From: Mactra quadrangularis | Lineage: Eukaryota; Mollusca; Bivalvia; Venerida; Mactridae | Assembly (NCBI GenBank): GCA_025267735.1 | Contig: CM046306.1 | Location: forward strand, 30,583,919 to 30,647,918 | DNA length: 64,000 nucleotides | Reading direction: 5' to 3' | Part shown: one piece after another, positions 10,785 to 19,639 of the stretch | Layout: each line of letters starts with the position of its first letter | How positions within the stretch are numbered: the first letter of the stretch is position 1 | Made by a program: the position numbers and the translations under genes | The notes under the pieces: model-generated | The model's input: the letters and a program-made list of their open reading frames with translations, nothing else | Databases searched by the model: none | Told to the model about the DNA's origin: nothing

Positions 10785-11712
10785 ACACCAATATTGAAAG
10801 ATTTTATATACAAAGCTGTGTCATTTATATATAAATTTAACATTAGTGGAGAGAAGATAAACCCTTGTCTTAAACCACATTTAATATCAAACCATTCAGT
10901 CATGTACTGATTCACTCTAACACATGATGAAACATTGGAATAAAGACTTTTAATTGCTGGAAGCATATTATCTTCAATACCTAGAGAAAAAAGTTTGGAC
11001 CATAATTTATGTCCGTTAATATATAACAGATTTTTCCCATATCGAGGGTGCAATACCCCTTGTAAAACAGACATTAAAAAGAGATTGAAGATACATAGCT
11101 GTAGCATCAGATTTTAAAACCTCACTAGGTATACCATCAATACCACTGGCCTTACCTAACTTGGCATTATAGATAGCTTTTTTTGACTTCCAATCAGTTA
11201 AATTTTTCATTAAATGATAAAAAGTTTCGTTAACGGAGTCTACAAAAGTTATATCAATAGAATCATTGATATTTGGGTTTTTTAAAAAGAGAGCAAAAGT
11301 CATCCCTCCATTTCTGAAAAATATCTGTTACAGACTCCGAAGCACAACCACCAGTCATTCTTACAGACATTGGAAAGAGCTTAGACATTGAATTGTCTAT
11401 ACCATTTTTACCAAAAGATTTTCAGAAATTATTTGGATCCTTATCACAGCTGTGAACTATTTTATATACCAATAAAACGTTTAGAACGCTGTACCTCACG
11501 GTCAAACTGCTTTCTTATTATATAAATAGATTTCAAATTTCTTTTTATGTTAGCATTCTTACAGGACAACCAGGATCCTTCTGCATCAACAGTTTACTCC
11601 ATAATACAGAAAAATCATCATTCCACCATGGTTTACTGACCCTATGGCGTTTATTTTTGGTACCAATGCTGATAACTTTATGCTGTATAACATCATCCAT
11701 ATTATAAACTTC
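10785..11712 (-). pseudogene. Non-LTR retrotransposon (LINE) reverse transcriptase relic
   Basis: Minus-strand fragments carry LINE hallmarks. Upstream, around 11580-11700, a stretch reads KPWWNDDFSVLW, typical of the linker before the RT domain. The frame 11016-11303 has KASGIDGIPSEVLK and SIWEKSVIY (RT motif region). The frame 10781-11107 has SLYSNVSSCVRVN and GLRQGFIFSPLMLNLYIND, the conserved core near the catalytic site. The frames are shifted, and joining the two would skip the segment normally found between them, so I infer an internal deletion of roughly 90 codons near 11030. The endonuclease and the catalytic FADD-type box are missing. It is dead and cannot move by itself; the clade is not assigned. 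Confidence 0.85.
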
Positions 11713-11827
11713 TTCATTCGTTTAAACGCCTATTTCTATATTACATATTCAATGGCGTTGTACAAAAAGATAAATACATGTAATAACAATAATAAATAAG
11801 TAAAAACCCTCCATCACAAATACATAA

Positions 11828-12032
11828 TGAATATACAATTACACAAAACAAAACAAAATTTATCACACATTATGTTATATAGTGTGTTTGTGTATTTTGT
11901 GTTTTTTGTATGGTTTTTATTGAGTTTTTATATTTCAAGTTTATTGGAACTACATCATTCACATTTCATGATTTTACTTAATTTTACATTTGTTTTTTTT
12001 ATTATTTGATATTGAAAGTTGGTGTCCTGAAC
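11828..12032 (+). repeat. Direct repeat copy 1
   Basis: The words attacacaaaacaaaa, tatttcaagtttattgg and catgattttacttaatttt recur in the same order at 12455-12712. The two copies differ by small insertions and many substitutions. No coding function is evident in the 60-codon frame inside. Confidence 0.7.
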
Positions 12033-12200
12033 CGTATAACATGATGCTACTGTTAACCGAACATGTCCTGAACAGTGTAACATAACGTCATTGATAATTA
12101 AACATTTCCCTACAGGTGTCGAAACATCACCTTTAAGGGGCCCTTAATACATCCCCTAAGGCGTCGAAACATCACCTTTAAAGGGACCCCTTACTTTAAG
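12033..12200 (+). repeat. Short repeats around 'tgtcctgaacagtgtaacat'
   Basis: Here gtcctgaacagtgtaacat is followed by two copies of gtcgaaacatcaccttta (12118 and 12162). The first word returns at about 13066-13085, on the other side of the foldback element, as if one older repeat had been split by later insertions. Confidence 0.55.
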
Positions 12201-12428
12201 CAGTAATGCAGTCATATAAAACATGCTATTATATTTCAAAATAGTGTACACCATGATTCATAAGCCTTATCAATATTACTTTGTGGTCTTAAACCTTATT
12301 CATTCTGATCCACTTTTTTCAAAAACCTTAGACAAAACAAAATCATGCAGCATAAAATCATTGGGAATCTTAGAGAGATTATACTTTTATATGACCAAGA
12401 AAAATGATCATCCTGTATACATAAGTAC

Positions 12429-12441
12429 CCCCCCCCCCCCC
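12429..12441 (+). repeat. Poly-C tract
   Basis: A run of about twelve C's in very AT-rich DNA, immediately upstream of the second direct repeat copy. Confidence 0.9.
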
Positions 12442-12454
12442 ACCATAGATATGT

Positions 12455-12712
12455 ACAATTGAATTACACAAAACAAAATAAAATCTATCACACTTTATGT
12501 TATATAGTGCCACCTTAGGACTAACCGCACTGACTGAAAGTCCTTTTCTGAAGTTATTTATGTGTGTTAGTGGTTATGTGTTTAAATAATGTAATGTTTT
12601 TTATTAAGTTTTTATATTTCAAGTTTATTGGAACTTATTATTCACAGTTCATGATTCGACTTAATTTTTACATTCGTTTTTTTATGTGATTACGAAAGTT
12701 TATGTCCTGTAG
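12455..12712 (+). repeat. Direct repeat copy 2
   Basis: Partner of 11828-12032, with the same order of words. It carries an extra stretch of about 80 bp (12510-12600) that is absent from copy 1. Confidence 0.7.
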
Positions 12713-12726
12713 CGTGTTCAATTACA

Positions 12727-13015
12727 CAAAACGTTACTGAACGTTACATAACGATACATTCGGAACTCCTCGGCAATTAGCTGCGAATAACCTAATCTTA
12801 TACACAAATATGCGATCGTTAAGGCAATGAGTGATGTTTCAAAATTTACGGACTAAAAACGAAACATCACTCAATGCCTAAACGATCATATATTTGTTTA
12901 CTTTAACACCTGTAGTTTCAAAATAGCGTCTAAATATATCCGAGATTATTCGCATTGAAGGGCCGAGGAGTTCCGAATGTATCGTTACGGAACGTTTTGT
13001 AACGTTCGCGGTAAC
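12727..13015. mobile_element. Foldback MITE (~290 bp)
   Basis: The outer arms of about 70 bp pair: acgatacattcggaactcct on the left equals the complement of the right end. Inner arms around gaaacatcactcaatgcc pair as well, so nearly the whole element can form one hairpin. A half copy lies at 35150-35283. Confidence 0.85.
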
Positions 13016-13106
13016 TGAACGCAGGGCTGGACAGTATAGCATGTTGCTATTGTTAATCGGACTTGTCCTGAACAGTGTAACATAACGCCACAGTGGTTGT
13101 TAACCA

Positions 13107-13352
13107 GTGATGCTTTTCACAAAAAATCTTACGAAAAAGATCTTCGTAGGTCAGTTTCATATAAATAGCTCTGCAAAGCCAGACGGATAATAAGCATAAC
13201 TATGATATGATAATCAAAAGGTATACACAATACTACACAATTTGTATTATATTTAAAATCGATAAGCCAAAAATTAAGCGTATTATTAATAATTCTTGCT
13301 TTTGACTTACGAAGATTTATTTCGTAAGAATTTTTGTGAAAAGCACTACAGA
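13107..13352. mobile_element. TIR MITE (~245 bp), 'gcttttcacaaaaa' family
   Basis: Terminal inverted repeats of about 45 bp: gcttttcacaaaaaatctta on the left and its near-complement on the right (taagaatttttgtgaaaagc). A second member lies at 38702-38946. Confidence 0.85.
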
Positions 13353-13727
13353 CGGTTAATTCACTTCATAAATAATTTACAGTAACTACATGAAAAATTC
13401 AGAAATATCGCATGATAGAGTACAAAAACGTTTCTAAAATGTGCATATTCACCGACATGAAGCGTACATGTATGTGCAGTCGGCAAAATTTGGGTGTTGT
13501 CATAGAATGTCTATTATTAACACAGATCATGATTAGGTAAAGATCTTTTTAGAAATAATTATTATATAGATAAATGCGTTTGAATAAACACTTTAAAGTG
13601 TAGAAAGGTAACGTATAAACTTAGTTTTACATAGTTTCGTTCACGCCATGAGTCGTATACAGGCTCCAGTAATTTTGTGGAATTTTACCTTCAAGAGCTT
13701 TCTGATAAATTCAGCAAGACATTTACT

Positions 13728-14019
13728 TAAAACCCGGGTAGATGGTGCAGTTAGTAGCGCGCCGGGATTTGGAATCTCGTGTCCCGAAGGGGGTACGGGT
13801 TCGAGTCCCACCCGGGGAGGTTATATCCTTCCATGAAAATTTGACAATAATGTTAATTTTCCTCCATTGATTAGATAATATGGAGAAATTTCCGGCCTTG
13901 TGGAAAAGTAGGTGATTACTGGTAATAGACAAGGATCCAAGAAAGCTAGGTTAGGTGCGTTGGACGCCGTAAAATGATGTAATGTGTTGACACGGCGTTA
14001 AATCCAATTTAAAAAAAAC
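13728..14019 (+). mobile_element. tRNA-derived SINE, family B
   Basis: The tRNA-like head has an A-box-like gcagttagtagcgc and B-box gggttcgagtccc. The body contains ttccatgaaaatttgaca and gaaagctaggttaggtgc, and the tail is acggcgttaaatcc plus an A run. A 9 bp duplication, acatttact, flanks it at 13719-13727 and 14020-14028. The family recurs at least seven times in this window. Confidence 0.92.
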
Positions 14020-14198
14020 ACATTTACTAGTAATTTAGCTGAAAGAAGTTTCTTAATTAATTAATTACTTAATTTCAATTGTTTTATGGCGTTTTTGAGA
14101 TTGGCAATTTTCTGGATCATTGTGTGAAAATCTACGTATATTGATTGAAATTCAGTCGCAACTTCCTGTATACGCACGATTTGTTCCTTTCCTGTGAG

Positions 14199-15398
14199 TC
14201 ATGTCCTTCTTGTTAATTTACGCCACAAATGTTGTACGGCTCTAATAAGTGACGCTCGAAAGTCAGGAATTACAGCCGCGTATAACACTGGATTAATGGC
14301 CGAATTTAAATACAATACAAAGAACAATGTTAAGGAAACGTCCCTGTTCGGCGTACCATTGAAAATATGGTTCCTTGTTAAAACCATGACTACACCAGGT
14401 AGTAAACATACGTTCAAAAAAAGAAGAACAAGTCCTATTAGTACGAACGCTTTTCTTAATCGCCTAGTTGTCAAAGTATCGGGCGATAAACGTGTAATTG
14501 AAGACCTCGCATTTGGAACAGCTGCTGTAGTTAAACACGAAGTGGCTCTAGTAGTCTGAAACATGCTACGAGCATCAGAAGCATTTAGATGTGGAGTAGA
14601 TATTTGTTCTGTTAGTTGTGTCTCATTCTTCCATGTTGATGTTGAAGCATGATTGGAGGGTTTAGTTCCTGTTTCTGATATATTGCTAGCATCTAGTGGT
14701 GTAGATGGCACGTGCAATGAATTAGATGTAACAGTTCTATTTCTGTTTGTTTGAGGTTGTGGACTTACTTTAGATAAAGAACAATATAATGCCACATATA
14801 TAGCGTTTATAAGAACAAGAGGAATTAGAAATGCTCCTCCAAGTGCAATATTCAAAGCTGCATGTACATTATTTCCATATAATGAAAAGACGGTGCAAGT
14901 CGAACTTTTGGCAAAATTAGTTAAATCACTGTATAGGAAAGCAGATGAAGTACAGAGCGTGGTACTTACGAACCAAGGCACAACAAAAGTAGCAATAGTG
15001 ATTGCTTTATTCAAAGACTTTCGAATATGAACCTTTTTAATAGTTAAAAAACGGAACAATGAAATACCGAATATCATTAATAGAGATGCCGACTGTACTG
15101 TTATTGAAAATGTCAGAATAGCTGCACATGCAACGAAGCTGTTTCCAATGCCTTCTGAATCGGTTAGTGACAATAAGATGCTAGCCAGTCCAGCTAACGT
15201 ATCGTTAGCGCTAAGACAAGATATCTGTCGAGAAATTACTTTCATGGTATCACTTTTTCGAAATGTAACAATAATAAATGCTATCAAATTTAGTAATATT
15301 ATAATACATCCTATCGTCTGGAACATAACTGGAGCATATGCTGAAAACTGAGCGGCTTGAGCTCCTCCCGTTTCATTATCTGAATGATTACTACTCAT
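14199..15398 (-). CDS. Class A (rhodopsin-like) G protein-coupled receptor, orphan
   Basis: A 399-residue seven-helix receptor in one uninterrupted frame. The start chosen is the ATG at 15398 (MSSNHSDNET); the frame stays open upstream only by way of a TTG. N-terminal NHS and NET are glycosylation sequons. Residues counted from this ATG: helix 1 has N37; helix 2 D66 (LSAND); helix 3 starts near C91 and ends LFRF, keeping the arginine (R116) but not the usual D/E-R-Y; ECL2 C168 can pair with C91; helix 5 has P193; helix 6 has CLLP, lacking the usual tryptophan; helix 7 ends NPVLY (369-373), followed by a PDFRASL helix 8 and a basic tail. The third intracellular loop is long (about 105 residues), rich in Ser/Thr/Asn. 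The ligand cannot be named. An adrenergic or peptide-receptor annotation by similarity would be weak. Likely an intronless lineage-expanded receptor. Confidence 0.93.
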   Translation of the reverse strand: MSSNHSDNETGGAQAAQFSAYAPVMFQTIGCIIILLNLIAFIIVTFRKSDTMKVISRQISCLSANDTLAGLASILLSLTDSEGIGNSFVACAAILTFSITVQSASLLMIFGISLFRFLTIKKVHIRKSLNKAITIATFVVPWFVSTTLCTSSAFLYSDLTNFAKSSTCTVFSLYGNNVHAALNIALGGAFLIPLVLINAIYVALYCSLSKVSPQPQTNRNRTVTSNSLHVPSTPLDASNISETGTKPSNHASTSTWKNETQLTEQISTPHLNASDARSMFQTTRATSCLTTAAVPNARSSITRLSPDTLTTRRLRKAFVLIGLVLLFLNVCLLPGVVMVLTRNHIFNGTPNRDVSLTLFFVLYLNSAINPVLYAAVIPDFRASLIRAVQHLWRKLTRRT

Positions 15399-15413
15399 TT
15401 TGTAATCTATCAA

Positions 15414-16156
15414 TGTGTCGATAATCCATGTGTTTAATTATCATAGACGATAGCACATTTTACAAGCACCAATCAACATATCCACATTGTTTCAATTACT
15501 GTCACTATAGTTGGATGTCACAAACATTACGAAATATTTTCCTTTCTGGTTACTTTGCGATGGTAAACTACGGTTTAATAGGAGATAAAAAATTCATGAA
15601 ACTATTTTGTCTGTCTTGTCTATGTTTTTTGTTTTATCTCATTCAAATGTCATGAACATTATTATTTTCATTCAAATTTATGAAGCCTCATTATATATAT
15701 GTAATTAAATATCTATATTTACCATTACATATCCCTTACATTGAGTAATTGCATCGTCGTTATTATGGTATTGGCTTTTTATTATGGAGAAATGGGTTAC
15801 TCCTATTACGAAATGGCCATCGGATTTATTCGAAACTTCTGTAGTCTGTCTGTTTAGAAGCCGTATTTCAGTCAGATAGTAAAATGTTGGAACCATTCTT
15901 TTTCTGGTTTCTGTGGTTGGCTTTCCCACCACAACATGGCTAATGGGTACAGGCGTATCACAACTACGGACTTTAAGGTTACTGTTTAAATGAATGACGT
16001 CTACATCAATCATTATGGTCACAATTTTTATCTTCTATCCGCATACAAGCATTGCAAGCAGGCGCGAACATCTCAGAGAGCTTATGTCTCCCTTTGCTCC
16101 TTAACCACTGCCAACACGTAAATCACGTGACGCTAGTAATACCATGTGACATAAAA
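15414..16156. other. GPCR upstream region and unassigned frame
   Basis: No clear mobile element. A 105-codon minus-strand frame at 15705-16022 has no recognised domain and normal intergenic composition; it could be chance or an isolated exon. At 16123-16133 a CACGTGAC word (E-box) precedes a candidate exon. Confidence 0.35.
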
Positions 16157-16182
16157 TGGCGACCACAAAGAAACACCACGGG
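16157..16182 (+). other. Possible first coding exon with splice donor
   Basis: An ATG in good context (ataaaATGGCG) opens MATTKKHHG and reaches a donor-like GGGTAA. About 25 bp upstream is ccatgtgac, and further upstream tcacgtgac. This looks like a short first exon behind an E-box promoter, but no second exon could be found, so this is a hint only. Confidence 0.2.
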
Positions 16183-16290
16183 TAACATTTGCGTGTAAAA
16201 AGTAATTCGTTATTTTTACAAATTGTTAATTAAAACTATTATTTTTTGTCTTTATGTACTTTGAACATCATAATTTACTACGAGAAGACC

Positions 16291-16312
16291 AGGGATTTTA
16301 TATAAAATCCCT
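16291..16312. repeat. Perfect 22 bp palindrome
   Basis: Agggatttta followed directly by its complement. It abuts the left end of the adjacent inverted-repeat element and may belong to it. Confidence 0.8.
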
Positions 16313-16319
16313 GAAAAAG

Positions 16320-16688
16320 ACTCAATTAGGGACTTTTGTCAGTAATATTCCCCTGATAAAATCTGAAACAATCCAATTGGTAAGTAGGTCCTTGCAGTCG
16401 GAATCCTCGGATTTTATCATTGAAGTCCTATGTAAGGATAACAAAATATTTCATCTAATGTCTTTCTCCTTCCACAGAAGTGGTGAAATTTAGATAGTTC
16501 TTTACCCTAAAATAACTTAGCTTAAATTTCAAACAAATTAAATGATTTACAAAAAAAGTCATTTAAGATTAATTTTGGCAAATTGACATTGAAAAGTAAG
16601 GGTAAAATCCGAGTAATCCAACTAATTGGACCTACTTATTTGAAAAGTATGCAAGGGGAAATAACTGACTAAAGTCCCTTATTTATAG
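16320..16688. mobile_element. TIR MITE (~370 bp)
   Basis: The left arm (agggacttttgtcagtaat, then aagtaggtcc, then ctcggattttat) matches in order the complement of 16590-16688. The arms are about 90 bp long with small gaps. No coding capacity. Confidence 0.75.
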
Positions 16689-17080
16689 AAAGTATTAAAA
16701 TGTAAAAGAAAAGGTGAAATAAATCGCTTTTCTGATATGGAATAAAAAATGTAGCAATTTTCTATACTGAAAAAAATACGTGTGGTAAAAATATTCTTGT
16801 GTTACAAAATAAATCACACACTACGATATTTTATAAATGGTTGCGAGAGTTTGCACTCACGGCGGCTACAGCAGTAGGATCAATCTTACTGCCTTACTGC
16901 ACGTCAGCAGTACATTAACGGTGCATCATTAAGATATTGTCAGCAATGAGAAGAAACCCACAGCAGTAAAGATTAAATGTATGGGGAATTGTGTCATGCT
17001 ATATTCCGAACTGTTACTTGTATGGATGATTTTTGAATTGTTATCGTCCAATGGGAAATGATATTGCTATAAATTTATAT
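16689..17080. other. Intergenic DNA, nothing assigned
   Basis: AT-rich. A short GC-richer patch at 16850-16925 (ggcggctacagcagtagg ... cacgtcagcagtac) contains a repeated cagcagta word but no recognisable feature. Confidence 0.35.
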
Positions 17081-17517
17081 TAGGGCTGCTGTGAGTATCT
17101 AAGTACTCGGATATTCGCGATCTCGACCAGAAAATCGAGTACGAATATTCGTCACGTCAGAAATCATCGGATCGCGATCTATTTTTGGAAAAAATGAAAG
17201 AACATTGTTAGCTTAATAAACAATAAAAACGAGCCGCACTACTAATGAAAATTTTAATTTATGTAGGGACAAAATTTCGATTGATACACAAAATATTATC
17301 ACTGAAAATGTCCATAAAACGTCTAGTAATAGAAATGTTTGGAGTACATTGTTTTCCATGTAGTAAAAGCTTTTGTAATTCTTCACTTTTTTTAGTTATA
17401 ACTTGTATTTCTGTATGTTTCTTCATTAACAAGTGAGTCGCGGTTCGATTCGTGAATCGTTACGCATGAATCGTGGTTCGGATCGGATCGCCACTAGCTC
17501 AACGATCCACAGCTCTA
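17081..17517. mobile_element. Non-autonomous hAT-type element with 8 bp TSD
   Basis: Ends tagggctgctgtgag and (complement) tagagctgtggatcg form short inverted repeats of the hAT style. A perfect 8 bp duplication, atttatat, flanks it at 17073-17080 and 17518-17525. The 8 bp duplication and TAGGGCTG-like end are established hAT features. The interior has no transposase; the 63-codon frame at 17245-17436 is unremarkable. Confidence 0.85.
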
Positions 17518-18091
17518 ATTTATATTTACTTAGACTTTGATCTTACGACTTACGTCAACCGTGTGCCTGTGATTATATATAAATATTTTCACATTGGAAA
17601 GGCGAATATTGTTAATTGATATGAAATTTGACAAACATGTAGTTACATCATCAGGATTATTTACAATAACCTTTTTGTCATTCAGTAATTTGTTATTCTT
17701 AAAGTCTTTTATAACTCATAAAACCGTGGCGGCAAAATTAACAACTGTTTCCCATTAGGACAAAGACTGAACTGACTATAAGAGAAACGAGAGGGTTATG
17801 CCGTAACGGTTCAAATTAATCATTAAATCAGACATCTCGGATGACATAATGATAATCACAAGTTATAATTACAGGTTTTTAATGAAAAATAACAATTTAA
17901 GGGAGACATCTGTAGTAATATTAAAAATTAATTTCAACATGATTGTCAGATTAACCTCCCTTTCAAAAACAAAACTAACAGAATTTGACTCGGTCACATG
18001 TAAAACTCAGTCCCTAACGCGTAGCCTTGAAATAAAACAACTATGCAAATTAATATTACAAAAAAAGCTAACTATAGCACGACCCAAGCAT

Positions 18092-18160
18092 TCTCGTACC
18101 CCGAGGTTATCAAGATTCTCGTATCCAGAATCTTGATAACCTCTGGGTATGAGAATGAGA
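18092..18160. repeat. Near-perfect hairpin (~31 bp arms)
   Basis: Cattctcgtaccccgaggtt ... and aacctctgggtatgagaatg pair over about 31 bases around a loop of about 5. It could be a tiny foldback element or a transcribed hairpin precursor. Two copies of the neighbouring MITE classes have similar design, so a mobile origin is preferred. Confidence 0.75.
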
Positions 18161-18588
18161 TTGGACAGGTTCGAGCATTCCATGAAAATTCGGTTATACT
18201 GTGGATTTTCCTGTATTGGAAAGGTATAATTTTATGAAGAAGTTGTCGGCCTCCTTGATTAGTAGGCCAGTATTGTGCACGTTGCTAAAGTTAGCAAAAA
18301 TATTTTGCTAGCGAAAGTGGCTACAAGTTGCTATTTTGGCTAGCAAATTTTATAGGGAATAGTAAAACATTAATTTAGTCCTAAAACGAGGAACCACAAC
18401 GAGTTATTAAACTTGGAAAGTCCATTTGTCGAGGCCATGTGTCAGGGCTGATATCTAGAGCTAAACCGATTTGGCAGGGTACTGGCATATACCGCGCGAG
18501 AGGTTTGACCTAGGGCTATCACGTGATCATAGTGGCTACCCTTGGAAAATTCCTTTGGCTTGGGCCACATACCACTAGATGTCGGTAT

Positions 18589-18783
18589 TTAGCTTTTTCC
18601 ATAAAAATCAGTACTCTAATGGGTCATGTTCAGGGCTCGAATCTCGAGTTAAAGCTATTATATATTATAGCATCTAGCGATGTTATTTAGCTTTTTCCGT
18701 AAAAATCAGTACTCTAATGGGTCCTGTTCAGGGCTCGAATCTCGAGTTAAAGCTATTATATATTATAGCATCTAGCGATGTTT
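18589..18783 (+). repeat. Two-copy tandem repeat, ~98 bp unit
   Basis: Agctttttcc-taaaaatcag through catctagcgatgtt occurs twice, from about 18591 and 18689, with only two or three substitutions. The unit contains the short palindrome gctcgaatctcgag. Confidence 0.85.
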
Positions 18784-19059
18784 CTATGTGAAACATAGAT
18801 AGCGTCTAAGACGTTGTTGATATAGAGCAGAAACACAGATAGCGTACATGGCATCGTTGATTAAATAGTTAACGAAATAAATAATTCGTCTATTTATCGT
18901 GTTTCAAATTACTGCATGTGTTTGCGCCTCGATTCACCCTTGTTAGAACTAATGGTTAACGTATTTGTTTTTCGATTTGCCCACAGAAATTTCGCATCTG
19001 ATAGGGAATCGTAATAATTTGGGGACGAATTGAGACATTTTTATCATTTACATTAATTC

Positions 19060-19480
19060 CTAACCAACTTTTAATAGTCTGGATTACCTGCCCCTTACCA
19101 CTATCGTTATCGGGTCAGGCAAACCGTAATAATGCCCCCCTTAGTCATTATTCAGGTAACAAAATTTTCGTTTACATTTTCTTAATCTTGCACGATCATT
19201 TGCTGACGATAGTAACTTTAATAGGAGTATATAGGTAATTCGATTTTGTTTGATTGCACGTACATATAGCGAACGATTAACCCAAAAAACATGTCTCAAA
19301 GTGAACACAATTCGGACGAGGATTGGTCTCGTTAGAATTTCGGATACTTTATTTAGCATAAATATAACCGAACAACACAAAAATATAGCCAGTAAAATTC
19401 TTGAACAATGATCATTTGATTTAAACTTGTGTAGTAATGCTCACGTGAAAACAATTATCCAATACCTAATTAATTTCGTA
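19060..19480 (-). repeat. Older dispersed repeat, empty-site copy
   Basis: This block matches, in reverse orientation, 34770-34925 plus 33600-33825. Shared words include accactatcgttatcgggtc, tgctgacgatag, tgattgcac and acaattcggac. In the other copy a TIR element interrupts the match; here the site is uninterrupted (aactttaatagg near 19213-19224). Coding meaning unknown; frames inside are short. Confidence 0.75.
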
Positions 19481-19639
19481 CATAGGGCGCGGCCATTATC
19501 CGACTGGGACCAAGACAAACCAAATTTGGGTGCGAACAAATTGACGACAAATTGTGTGACGTTTTTGCTTGCACAAAATTGTACCCAAAGTAATTGGGCT
19601 GCGATAATTGAGAACGATTTGTGAAATTTTATAAGGGAA

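Noticed and set aside
10335..10791. Protein frames rich in RIVSY
   Set aside because: They are translations of the CGATA microsatellite.
15399..15413. GPCR start five codons upstream
   Set aside because: That codon is TTG; the first ATG is at 15398 and gives a normal N-terminus.
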